DNA of 64,000 bases from Saturnia japonica (lineage: Eukaryota > Arthropoda > Insecta > Lepidoptera > Saturniidae), in assembly GCA_033032175.1 (NCBI GenBank), contig CM065325.1:1206930-1270929 (forward strand), given 5' to 3'. The translations under genes and the position numbers were made by a program. Shown here one piece after another: positions 1-10,607 of the stretch (position 1 is the stretch's first letter; every line of letters begins with the position of its first letter). The notes under the pieces were generated by a model. It made no database searches. It was not told the DNA's origin and saw only the letters and a list, made by a program, of their open reading frames with translations.

Positions 1-295
1 TATAAGAAAAAGATAAGTACACATAAATAATCAAGAAACTTATAAAGGTTTTTAGAGAAATGGAAATAGTCTCCTATTTACAAGCAGTGGAACTAATATG
101 CTAGTTAATTTTCTTGGTGCCTTTTTCTTCAATTTATCAAGCCAACAAATCTATACAAAACCCTATCTACTCGATATATTGCTGATTGAAAACTGATATG
201 AGAATACATGCCAATCGCAAGAGCGTCCTTGAAATAAACCCATATTTAATAAGCTCGCGGGCAGCTGATCTTTTTATAGTATTTGATTTCTATCA

Positions 296-892
296 TAATA
301 ATAATAATAACTTTTATTTAACCACCTTACATGACCTTTAACTTAACTAATATGTTAATTATTTGACACCAGTACGTGAAGAATGTCTTGCTTTCCAGCA
401 TAGGTCTCCCCTAGATTTTGCCACAGTAAGTGGTTATGTGTTTGTCTTCTCCAAGTAACACCAGCTGATTTTCTATTATCATCCTCCCATCTTCAACGCT
501 GTTTCCCTTTCTTTCTTTTACATTCTCTTGGGAACCACTCTGTAATGTTTCTAGACCATTTATCTTTTTTACTCCTAATCATATGACCTGCTCACCACCA
601 TTTAAGTTTTTTAATACAATAGTTAAATATCAGTAATTTTAGTTTGGTTTCTTATAGTATCTAGCTTTATCTCGTCTTTAATTTTAATGTTGAGTATGCT
701 TCGTTCCATACTGTGTTGGCAAGTCTCAAGTTTGCTTTTATTATGATTTGTTAGACACCATGTTTGGCATCCATACGTCATGACAGGTAAAATGCACGAA
801 TCGAATATTTTTCTTTTAGCTTTGAGCGGCACGTGAAGGTTTTTCATAATCTCCTTGAGAGATCAATATCTTTTCCACGCCAAAGTTATTCT
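296..892 (-). mobile_element. RTE-type LINE, reverse transcriptase C-terminus and 3' tail
   Basis: On the - strand, 847-623 encodes the region downstream of the reverse transcriptase core that is typical of RTE endonuclease-reverse transcriptases, with the motif LPVMTYGCQTW and then an arginine/isoleucine-rich end. The 3' end is close to a run of ATA triplets at 297-311, and short tandem tails of this kind are usual for RTE elements. The reading continues upstream (higher coordinates) to about 885 with ITLAWKRY-like residues and then stops at a foreign insertion. It is decayed and not expressed as a gene. It belongs with the segments 1369-1760 and 6011-6350. Confidence 0.75.
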
Positions 893-1366
893 GTAATTAA
901 TTGAAGTAAAACTTCTTTAGGCGCGACTAGGGAGTAACTTAGATTTTTTTTTCTGACGGAAGTAACGCTTACGTAGTTTCCGGTATTCAAAAATAATAAT
1001 TAGTTTAGATTGGTAGTAAGTATATGTCATATACTCCACGCTTCTTGACTTATACGCCAGCTAGTGGCAAATATCTTAATCAATTAGGATTATTTATTTC
1101 CAATATTTTCAAACGGATCAATGGTGAATAGCAAAGTGAATAAAAATTCAATAGTTTAAAAAAAATATTTTAAATTGCAAAGTTTTTTGAAAATCTCTAA
1201 ATATACTTGTTTATTGATTACTTTTGTAATAATTAATTTATTAATAAACTTTCTGACGATTGTGACATTCTATAATATTCAATAATAAAATTTAATCATT
1301 TCAGTGATTTATGCCGTCAACACCAAAGAAGTTTTACTTCAATCGCGCGTAAAAGTTACACGCACA
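893..1366. mobile_element. MITE-like insertion with perfect inverted repeat, inside the RTE LINE
   Basis: This AT-rich insert separates two consecutive parts of the RTE reading frame. A perfect 19-bp inverted repeat lies near its ends: attgaagtaaaacttcttt at 900-918 and its reverse complement at 1325-1343. No coding capacity is seen, so a non-autonomous DNA transposon is the simplest reading. I could not define a target-site duplication, so the exact ends are uncertain. Confidence 0.5.
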
Positions 1367-1368
1367 CA

Positions 1369-1760
1369 CTTTCTTTTTTTTCTTTATTTGTAAGGTCTTT
1401 TGGAGATATAATCTTCCCGAGGTATGTATATTCTTCTACATATTCTATTGTGGTACCATTTACTGTTATTGGTAGTTTTTCAAGGTTTGTCATTACTTTA
1501 GTTTTTGCAATATTCATTGATAGTCCCACTTTATCACTTTCATAAAAAAGCTGTTCTATCATCTCCTGCAAGCTTTTCAAATCTTCAGGAATTAGAATTA
1601 GATCGTCTGCAAATCTTAGGTGGTTTAATCGTACTCAATTAATATTTATTCCATAGTTGTCCCACTCGAGACGTTTGAATACATATTCAAGAACTGCTGA
1701 GAAAATTTTGGGTGTCATAGGATCCTTTTGTCGCACTCCTCTGTTTACTGAAAAAAAAAG
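1369..1760 (-). mobile_element. RTE-type LINE, reverse transcriptase core fragment
   Basis: The - strand translation from 1760 down shows NRGVRQKDPMTPKIFSAVLE (the RT motif with G-V-R-Q-x-D-P), then a stop at ~1637, then HLRFADDLILI around 1625-1595 (the catalytic FADD box). It continues to NKEKKE near 1370, where the MITE-like insert begins. Order and frame agree with the C-terminal segment at 847-623. Several stops make it a pseudogene. Confidence 0.75.
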
Positions 1761-2105
1761 AAAAAAATCAAAAATCAAATAGTCTTTATTTAATTTAGGC
1801 CCTAAAAAGGCACTTATGAATATCAAAACACTACTTCCGGTTCGGAAAATATCCCAGACATAGAGAAGAACCGGTAAGAAACTCGATCGGGTTTATCTCT
1901 TTTTTTTTGTTAACTGTACAAATGTTACAAATACGAGTTTATCTAAAGAGAGGTAGGGCACAGAAAAATTTCTTTTGAGATTTCTCTCTACTTGGGCCAG
2001 CCTGACTGGTAGAATGCCTCCACCCTACAGAAGATCGCGGTGAAATAACTTTGTGTTATGCTCCTGCGGTGAGTAGAGTGTCTAGAGCTCTTTGGGGAAT
2101 ATGTG
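1761..2105. other. Unassigned sequence between nested transposons
   Basis: An A-rich stretch (1750-1775) is followed by about 330 bp without a recognisable coding region or repeat partner in this window. It is probably another transposon end, since it lies inside the block that splits the RTE LINE. Confidence 0.3.
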
Positions 2106-2200
2106 CGTACGAGTCGGACTCAAGCACGGTATTGCAGTGGATGAAAGCTGATCCACGCCGCTTCAAGCCGTTCGTGGCCCACAGGTTATATGCAGGCGGC
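2106..2200 (+). mobile_element. BEL/Pao polymerase fragment (RNase H region)
   Basis: A short + strand frame reads SDSSTVLQWMKADPRRFKPF and then VAHR. This matches the well-known BEL/Pao pattern in which an aspartate-serine-threonine RNase H motif is followed by the KPFVAHR block that precedes the integrase. Upstream and downstream frames are broken. Only about 30 residues are convincing. Confidence 0.5.
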
Positions 2201-2255
2201 ACTGAAAATTTCGGGAATCAAGGAAGTGATACAACATTACTATTTAAAAATGTAT

Positions 2256-3308
2256 TTATTGCTTTTCGAAGTATTCTCCGCGAAATTTGTCACATTTTTC
2301 CATACGATGGAACCAATCATTGAAGCAACCATTCCATTCGGAAGTTGGGGTCTCCAAAATGGCCGTTTTGTAGGCGTCCACAGCTTCTTCAGGTGATGAA
2401 AATCTCTGTCCACGCAATTTTTTCTTTATTTTAGGGAAAGTATAGAAATCATTAGGGCTTAGGTCGGGGCTGTATGGCGGATGGTCTAATAATTCTATGT
2501 TTTCTTGGTCTAAAAACTCTTTTGTTCTGTGCGCGGTGTGAGAACTCGCATTGTCGTGATGGAGAATGATGCGGCGGTTGCCGTTCTCTTTACGGAGTTC
2601 AGAAACGACCTGTAGCAAACAAATGCTAGCATACCATTCTGCATTAACCGTTCTTTGTTCCTCAAGAGGAATAGTCGTAACATGGCCGGTTTTTGAGACA
2701 AACGTTTCCACCATTTTTTTTGCAACACTCCGTGAACGAATAATTTTTGTTGGCTTTAACTCATTTTCGAACACCCAAACTCGAGACTGGTTTTTTGTTT
2801 CGGGTTCGTACGCATATATCCAGGATTCGTCACCTGATACGATGTTGTATACAGCATTTGAGGATCCTGCGTGGAATCTTTCGAGAGTTCTGACGCACCA
2901 AGTAACGCGAGCCGCTTTTTGCTCTTCACAGAGCGAATGCGGTATCCATCGGGAAAACAACTTTTTTACACCTAATAGTTCATGCAAGATTATTTGTATT
3001 TGACTCATGCCAATGTCTAAAGTTGCCTGAATTTCGCGGTATGTCACATGTCGATCTTCCTCAATCAGCTTAAGCACAGCATCAACGTTTTCTTGGGTGA
3101 CTGCAGTTTTTGGACGACCTTGACGAGGATCATCACTGAGCTTGACACGTCCTTGTTGAAATTCAGCAAACCAGCGATAAATTGTGGTTTTGGATGGGGC
3201 TTCATCACCAAATGCAGAAATCATCCAGTAAACACACTGTTTTTGTGTTTAACCACTTCGAAAGTCATAATAAATCATCGCTCTTGAATTTTCTCGAGTC
3301 AATTCCAT
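2256..3308 (-). pseudogene. mariner transposase with one nonsense codon
   Basis: This is an almost full-length mariner transposase, 350 codons, which would cut and paste the element in the nucleus. Reading from the ATG at 3308, the start is MELTRENSRAMIYYDFRSG followed by TAA at 3251-3249 (codon 20). The same frame then runs open to the stop at 2256. The N-terminal helix-turn-helix region is followed by the catalytic motifs SGDESWIYAYEPE, HHDNASSH and YSPDLSPNDF. The last two aspartates are separated by 34 residues, the D34D signature of true mariners. The natural residue at codon 20 is probably leucine (TTA to TAA). Internal ATG codons follow the stop, but a protein starting there lacks the first DNA-binding helix. 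I could not identify clean terminal inverted repeats. Confidence 0.93.
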
Positions 3309-3364
3309 TTTCTCAACGACTAAACAAGTTTAACAAAACCTTGTGACAAGATCGAGAATCTTTT

Positions 3365-6010
3365 TTTAAATAAATAAATTGTATTCGATTTTTAAAACCA
3401 TGGAATTTTCAATTAAAAAGATTTTAATATGACAGGAACAGTGGAAATATTCCATTCCCGATACTTTTAGTGCAACCTGCGTATAACAGGTACAATAATA
3501 ATATATTAGTGAATGCACAGAGAGGGAGTCACTTCCGGACATCACTATCATTCACATAATGATCCACCCCATAGTAACCTTTTGACAGTAAAACCCGCTT
3601 GACATGGTCCTTGAACTTGTTGTCAGGTAAATCAGTAATGTGTTTCGGGATCTTGTTATAGAACCTAACACTATTACCTAAAAAACTTTTATTAGTCTTA
3701 ATAAGTGTAAAACACGGTACAACTAATTTATCTTTATTTCTAGTGTTTACATTGTGCTGATCTTGACAAAATCCAGCTTGTCTAAGTTTTTACGGACATA
3801 CATTAAGTTATCAAAGATGTATTGGGAGGGTAAACTTAAAATACTAAATTCCTGGAACTTGTTCTTTAGTGATTCGCGGGGTCTCATATTATAAATTGCT
3901 CGAACTGCCCGCTTTTGTAATATAAATATGGTATCTACCTCAGCTGCTGAACCCCACAGCAAAATACCGTAAGACATTAAGCTATGAAAGTAAGCGAAGT
4001 AGACTAACCTAACGGTGGCAATATCTGTTAACTGGCGAATTTTGCGTACTGCGAATGCAGCAGAACTTAATCTTCCTGACAAAGTTTTAATATGCGGACC
4101 CCACTGTAATTTTGAATCAAGGGTAATGCCCAAGAAGACAGTACCATCAACTAAGCCTACTAAATTCCCTTCTATCTTGATACTACTATCAACACGCCGA
4201 ACATTGGGCAAGACAAATCTCATACATTTGGTTTTGTTTGCATTTAGTAGTAAATTATTTAAAGCAAACCATTCAGAGATTTTAAATAATGTGTTGTTTA
4301 ATTGCCTAAGCTCCGAATCTATTCTTTTCACTTTGAATATAAGTGAAGTGTCGTCTGCAAAAAGAACCATGCCAGCACCATTTTCAACAACGGACGGTAG
4401 ATCGTTTATATAAACGAGAAACAAAAATGGTCCCAAAATCGAGCCCTGAGGGACGCCGATTCTAACCAATGATCCCGAAGAGGTTGCTCCATTTACACTT
4501 ATTTTCTGACAGCGCTCTGTTAAATAAGAAATTATGAGGTCGAGAGAAGTTTCACGCACACCATAGTGTTTTAGCTTAAGTATAAGCGTACTGTGGTCAA
4601 CGCAGTCGAAGGCCTTTGAGAGATCACAGAACACACCGATTGCATCCTGCGACTCCTCCCAAGCCCTATATATATGACTTAGCAGTGTTGCATCAGTGTC
4701 AGTGGTTGATTTATATTTTGTGAAACCATATTGCCGACTATCCAAAATCTCTTGTGCTTTGAAATATTGTACTAGCTGCTTGAGCATAATCTTACTAATC
4801 GACGGAAGTACAGAAATTGGTCTATAATTTCCAAGATTACTTCTACAACCTGATTTAAATAGAGGAACTACTTTACTTATTTTCATTAAATTAGGGAAAG
4901 TCCCTGTTTTTATGCACTGATTAAATATATTAGCCAGATATGGTGAAATATTGATAATTATGGATTGAACTATGATTACTGACATACCCCAAATATCTTC
5001 AGTATTTTTTAAGTTTAATTGTTTAAAAGTCCTTATTATTTCACCTGCACTAACAGATGTAAAAGAAAATTTAGAATCCACAGGTGTAATAAGATTATCC
5101 AAAAGTTATGCTTCGCCATGGGGTGATGATATTATATTTTTTGTTACTACTAAGGGTATATTTGTGAAATAATCTTGGAAAACAGTTGCTACCTCTGAAC
5201 TGTTTGAGATATGCACTCCCTCGACGTTTAGATTAAGCGAATTATCATTTTTCCTATCTTTTCCTATTTCTTTATTTATTATATGCCAAACAATTTTAGT
5301 CTTATTACTAGATTTAAGAACTTTATTTCTTAAAAATATCGCTTTTGCAGCTGCACAAACACGTTTAAATATTTTAGAATAATCTCTAACATAAGCATGA
5401 AATGAATTACTAGTTGTCAATGATTTCCTATAATATAAATCATATAGTCGATCTCTACTTTTTATAATTCCTTTGGTTGCCCATTCACTAAAACCATTTT
5501 CTTCCTAACACTAATAACCTTTGTTGGGCAATGTTTACTAAATTCAGTGCTTATATTAAACAAGCTGCCGTAGTTACTTTTTGAATCAATATCGTGTAAA
5601 ACCTCTGCAGATAATTGCTGTTTAATGCTATCATTTAAACGATCTAATCTAGTGTCTGAAATGAGTCTAACCGTTCTCTTACAATCACTGCAAGGTCTGC
5701 AGCAGTTTATTTCAACAAGTTGACCTTTATGGTCAGACCGTATTCCAGTAATAATGCCATTACTAATGATTTTGAAGTTACTAACAATGTTGTCTATACA
5801 AGATGCAGTTTGGGACGTGGTTCTGGTTGGTTCATTAAAAAGCGGATCAAAGTTAAACGACTTAAATAGCGATGTGAATGCAGTGACCTCCGGCGACGAA
5901 TTTAAAATATCTATATTAAAGTCACCACAGATTAAAACTGACTTATTGATATTAAATATTCTCGTTAATATTTCCTCCATAGTTTCTAAAATTAGTAATA
6001 ATTCCCCTTA
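3365..6010 (-). mobile_element. Jockey/CR1-like LINE, 5'-truncated
   Basis: This is a - strand non-LTR retrotransposon. From high to low coordinates it shows an apurinic-type endonuclease C-terminus (5980-5462, with ICGDFNIDIL and IRSDHK), a linker region (5420-5106), reverse transcriptase (5102-3747) and a C-terminal domain that continues past a stop to about 3530. It begins abruptly inside the endonuclease near 6010, directly next to RTE sequence, as expected for a 5'-truncated insertion. The 3' end lies near 3365-3382 in an AATTTATTTATTT-like tail. The product would copy its own RNA at a nicked chromosomal target. Breaks between the three frames show it is dead. Confidence 0.85.
3747..5102 (-). 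pseudogene. Reverse transcriptase of the jockey/CR1-like LINE
   Basis: The longest open stretch of the LINE has 451 codons. RT landmarks in order are NYRPISVLPSISKIM, GVFCDLSKAFDCVDH (the first catalytic aspartate in the A motif), GVPQGSILGPFLFLVYINDL, VLFADDTSLI (the catalytic YADD-type box, here FADD) and a thumb region with FLGITLDSKL. The N-terminal endonuclease is in separate frames upstream, so this is one part of a broken ORF2. The catalytic residues are still present. Confidence 0.9.
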
Positions 6011-6350
6011 ATTAATTAAGTAATATTCCCCTTCTCTTTCTGTTTGTATTTTTACTCTCATGTTTCTGTATATGTTGGTAATTAATCGTATTTACTTCTT
6101 GTTTGATCCTTGTGTTTCTAGAGATTCCCAAATATTTGTGTGTTTTATCGAGTCAAATACCTTGTTACAATTCACGAATGCTAAGTAAAAGGTAGGTAAT
6201 ACCATATTCGTTACATTTCTGAATAACTTGTTTTATGTTGTAGATGTGATCTATTGTTGAGAAGTCGCTACGAAATCCTGCTTGTTCTCTGGGTTGGTTT
6301 TCATCCAAAATCTTTGTTCTAAAAGTCTTTTAGATTGTATCTACTATATT
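6011..6350 (-). mobile_element. RTE-type LINE, upstream part of the split reverse transcriptase
   Basis: The - strand shows ILDENQPREQAGFRSDFSTI (the RT entry motif with E-Q-A-G-F-R), then AFVNCNKVFDSIKH (A motif) and a stretch ending in IYRNMRVKIQTEREGEYY. In related RTE proteins these residues are followed directly by the G-V-R-Q-G-D-P motif, which here is found 4.2 kb away at 1760. The segment is therefore the missing upstream half of the RTE at 296-1760, with frameshifts. Confidence 0.65.
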
Positions 6351-6623
6351 GTGATGTAGCTAGCGACAAAAATATTGAATCATGGGTTGATACAAAATGC
6401 TGTCATTGTTATACTTTTTTTGAATTTTAATATATTTGCGAATAATCATAGCATCATTTAGTGTTTGGAACAGTCTAATATCAATTTACAATAAATGCGG
6501 CTGTCGACGAATTTAATTGATCAAATATTATCTTAACGAATTTTTACTTGTCTCCTCGTTATTGAAAAACAAAACTCTTACTAAATAAAATAAAATATAC
6601 TACTTAACCTTTTGTGTTTCCAG

Positions 6624-9600
6624 TTTTCAGGAGTCTGGTTTAACGTAGCCAGTTATGCAAGCGATGCTCGTAAAATCTATGACTGTGCCACTCTTGACTT
6701 TCAAGAAGATAACTTAGGTTACACTCTGCGTGAAACATACGTGGTAATTGACCAGGAAATTAGAACACAAAAATCTTACTTCGCAAGAGTAGATCCAACT
6801 TTCGATGCTGGTAATAAAGCTCAATTTATTGTTAGTCATGAGGACGGAGGTCAGTATTGATTGTTTAATATATTTTTTGTTTTTGTACATAACTGTTGTT
6901 TTTTATTGCGGTATTGGCTATTGCTTTACTAAATTTGAAAACTAACTTAATATATTTGTTTTCCTTTTAATTGTTAGATTTTCACCGTCCATTTACATAT
7001 AATCAGTACTTGTTAACAATGAAAGTTGTAGACATAACATAATATGCCATAAGGTGTTATAGTTAAAGAGGTATTTAGAGTTAATTTTATTTTTTATTTT
7101 TTTATTTCTTACCTATATTTGTGCCTTATGAAATAAAATAAAATAAAATAATGAAATGTAATATTAGGTTATCTTACAGTGATACTGCACTTGCATACAT
7201 TAGCTTCCAATAGATATCATTACACTACACCACCAGACACGTGCTCACCACACAGGTACATAGGTTCTGTAAGGGACCTTAATTTTTTTCTTTTTTTGGC
7301 TGTTTAGTGTCGACCAAAACTGCAGAGTACTAAGTAAGTAGGTACAGTAAAAATTTTTGTACAAGATATTTAAATTTTGCGATTGAATTTCAAGACAGTT
7401 CCACAAGTCCCTAACTGATTGAGTTGAAATTTTGTATACACGTATTTAAATGATAATGGATGGATAGCTAAGTGACGTCATTCTAAATCAAATATGGCGG
7501 ACCAGTTATTTTTTATGCACTCCTATGATATGAGTTTGAAATGAAAAGGGTTTGCGGAGCAGAAATATTTTTTTTTTATTTGCGCTACACGCTTTTCAAA
7601 TTACACTTAAATAAATAATATTGAACAAATGCATAAATTTATTATTTTAATTTTAGTACAACTGAAATATTGATTACAATTTTGTTTTTAATAAAATGTA
7701 AACAAATAATAATAATAAACAAATAACGCAAATGTAATCATAGACATTTTTTGTGTAATTTAGTATAAACAAAATATAATGTATTTCAGATAAAGTACTT
7801 CAGTTCCCATTCTTTATTTTGTCTACGGACTATGATAACTATGCGATTGCTTACACGTGCAAAACAATGAAGAAAAAACCACGCACACACTATGGTAAGG
7901 AATAAGTTGTTTTGTGTTTAAATTTTAGCCTCATGAACGAGATTTTTTTTAAATAGTTTATGAAATGCAAAAATTATGTATAAACAAACACAGGAACATA
8001 ACTGAATAACAGGAAATACAATTTCAGTATCAAAACCAGCAATTTCCTTCGGCCTTTACGTTAATGAGTGTACTATAATTTTTGGAAATTTTATCAAATT
8101 TAGAATATTTTGAAAGGTTGTTAGCACTGCACTCTATCCGCTCTTGTTGCCGTGCTTTTCACGCGCCGTAATGATTTCCCCTATTAAAACAGTAAATTTC
8201 TACGTGTACGTAGAAAAAGGATAAGGTGAAGTACAAGAACTGTTTAAGCTATTTAATCATAAATTAGTTCCCGGTTCAGCCTACATTCGGAAACGTTCAC
8301 GGAATATTATTGACCCATGCGCCAGCGCCACGCGGGAATCGGGACATCAGTGTTACCCTTGCAGCTGTCGACTTAATAGTATTATTATCTCCGTTTTTTA
8401 ATATTACTTCTGTGATAATTCTACTATTCAATCATTCAACATATTTTTGAGAATTGCCCGCGGCTTAATATATTCGATTGAATCACTAGATACTTTGTGA
8501 AAAGCTCAGGGCAGGGTATCGCTCGACAACCACAAGAACCTCATAAGTAAGGTGTCTGCTTTAAATTCTTGAATTAAATTGACAAACTCTATCATCAACA
8601 ACTTGAAAAGTTTTATTAGAATGTTGGTCGTTTTTACAAACTCCTATCATTGCTCTATTTGAATAAATGAATTGTTTATTGCACTTTTAGTTTGTGTACT
8701 GGCGTGTTTAATACTATAAAGCATTTTCTATCAGTCAACCAGCGATAATGTGGAAAAAAGTATTATTTTTGGTAATGCTACAGGAAATTAAATTTAAAAA
8801 TAAAACAAACATGAGCAAACACAAAAATATAGAACTAGAAATAATATATATATACATACTTATACATGCACAAATAAAAATATACACAATATAATATGCA
8901 TTAATTTTGTTCATTCTGTCTCTTGATTATTAAACAAATATCTATTTCTGTTACTACATTTATATTTAATTATTTATTTATACATAATTGTGTATCATTT
9001 TGTATAGTTTACTATAATTTTTGTTTATTTTATCATACTATTTTAACTTTTTTTACCATTTTACCGACCATTACCATTTTTGCCATTATATTCTGATCTG
9101 ATATTTAATGTTCGTGGACATAACCAACCAATCCTCAAATATTTCTTATCAATAACTTCACTGGGTACACTCGCAGATGATAATTGTATCCAATCCCAAA
9201 CATCTTCGTAATACTGTACCACATATAATAATTTACTTATGTTTTCCTTTGTTTCATATCATTTTAACCACAAGATCTTGTAAATAATATAGACATTTGT
9301 GAACAAACGCGTTAAAGCCAAACAAAAAAAAGTAACACATTCGCGTATTCAATATCTCTGTACTCATTTTATGCAATAGTTATTAATATTGTGAATCGCG
9401 ATTGATTCAAACCTGTTTAAAAATACGTTTAATTCTCGTATTCAAAATCAACAATTATTTTATTTTTAAACTTAAAATTAGTATGACATAACTTACAAAT
9501 TATGAGTGCAAGCGGGTTTGTCGGCCGCTGAATAATTTATTGACATGCGGTTTTGATAATTAAATTATATTTTTAATTTAACTTCTTTTGGCGCGTTTAG

Positions 9601-10466
9601 TAGACGGTAACGTTGAGAGTGCACCCGCATCATGTGACGTAAGTGCGACAGGATGCAGTGAGTCATCAATGACAGGAACTTGAATTAATTTTGATAATTT
9701 TTATTTTAAAAATAATTTAACGTTAAATTTATTAATTTATAACAATATGAATAAAATAAAACCAGTTAATACAATTTATATTATTGTTATTGATTGCAAA
9801 CTTCATCATGTTGTTGGCACGCGTATCCGTCCTCAATTCGAATGTATATATATTTTTTATTAATGTTCAGCTAATTATTTCTTTGTTATGGACTAATTTG
9901 GATAATTTTTTTTTTGTTCGATAGGGGACACCTCAATGGTGATCCCATTTTAATTTAATTGCCATTGGACATCAACTTCAGGGATGCAAGAGGGAACTCT
10001 TCAAAACCACTAAAGTGGGTTTTCTTTTTTGATAAAAATTTTCTTATTGGGCTTAGATTAGATACATTATTGAAAAAAGTAAGGACTGAAGGTTATATTT
10101 GTCTATCTTTAGTAACTGAAACAACTGATAGTCAGGTTATTGAAAACGGCCGTAAGACTCGCTCAGGAGCGGGTTGAATGTCGTGCATGAACGGAGGCTT
10201 TAGGTGAAAAGTTGACGATTACAGACGGCAAATGATGACGACAATAATAACAAAAAAAATTATTTTCTTCAGTGTTCACCTGGGTTTTGACAAGAACCAA
10301 CGACACACTTCAAGGCGACACTCTCAAAAACGTCGAAGACGCCCTTTCCAAATTCCCGGAGTTAGCAGAACACCGGCAGTCATTTGTTTTCAAAGATTTC
10401 ACCGAACCAAGTTGTACCTATACGAACAAATACGAAACAGACTTCTTCACTAGCAATTTTTGGTAA
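6624..10466 (+). CDS. Insect lipocalin (insecticyanin/bilin-binding-protein-like), last three exons
   Basis: Three exons are supported: 6624-6849, 7790-7894 and 10273-10466 (TAA at 10464-10466). All are bounded by AG/GT sites and joined in phases 0, 1 and 1 to give 174 residues. The lipocalin signatures are present: G-x-W near the start (FSGVWF), ILSTDYDNYAI with the T-D-Y motif in exon 3, and WVLTR with its arginine in exon 4. Cysteines in YDC, YTC and PSC fit the family's disulfides, and RTNDT holds an N-glycosylation sequon. Family members are secreted beta-barrels that carry small hydrophobic ligands such as biliverdin; the ligand here is not evident. The exon with the signal peptide and first cysteine was not found and probably lies left of the window. 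The introns (940 and 2378 bp) contain repeats. The gene converges on a second lipocalin at 14119-21206. Confidence 0.88.
7210..7330 (+). repeat. Dispersed repeat C, copy 1 (fragment)
   Basis: The block around caccacacaggtacatagg, followed by GTTCTGTAAGGGACC and a T-rich run, recurs at about 36355-36420 and 60750-60805. It lies in the intron between the first two visible exons of the + strand lipocalin. The 36-kb copy is part of a complete retroposon, so this is probably a truncated relative. Confidence 0.5.
7400..7560 (+). repeat. Dispersed repeat D, copy 1
   Basis: This intronic segment, containing gacgtcattctaaatcaaat then ATGGCGGACC, matches the reverse complement of 11345-11520. The shared features are the GAAATTTTG..TACACGT block, a TGATAATGGATGG-like block and the ATGGCGGACC box. 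No coding is visible, so it is an unclassified interspersed repeat. Confidence 0.55.
9580..10055 (+). repeat. Dispersed repeat B, copy 1 (in lipocalin intron)
   Basis: This intronic repeat contains aacttcttttggcgcg, a G(A/T)GAGTGCACCCGCATCAT block, GTTCAGCTAATTATTTCTTTG and a final segment with GACACCTCAATGGTGATCCC and AAAGTGGGTTTTC. The same order of blocks, diverged, is found at 33195-33535, and the last blocks also occur at 34950-35130. It is an unclassified non-coding mobile repeat. Confidence 0.55.
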
Positions 10467-10591
10467 TATCTAGCAATATTAGTCAATATGACAATGGACT
10501 GTGATCAATGAATACATAATATATTATTGAAACGTTAACATTATATTATTATTTTAGATACAAGAAAATAACCTTTTATTTTAAGGATATA

Positions 10592-10597
10592 AATAAA
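10592..10597 (+). promoter_or_regulatory. Polyadenylation signal AATAAA, + strand lipocalin
   Basis: This is the first canonical AATAAA on the + strand after the lipocalin stop codon, 126 bp downstream. A T-rich stretch follows. The assignment is by position only. Confidence 0.5.
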
Positions 10598-10607
10598 AAT
10601 TATTTCC

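Noticed and set aside
1..6600. First (signal-peptide) exon of the + strand lipocalin
   Set aside because: I scanned for a signal sequence followed by a C-P motif and a phase-0 donor and found none among the transposons, so the exon is probably left of the window.
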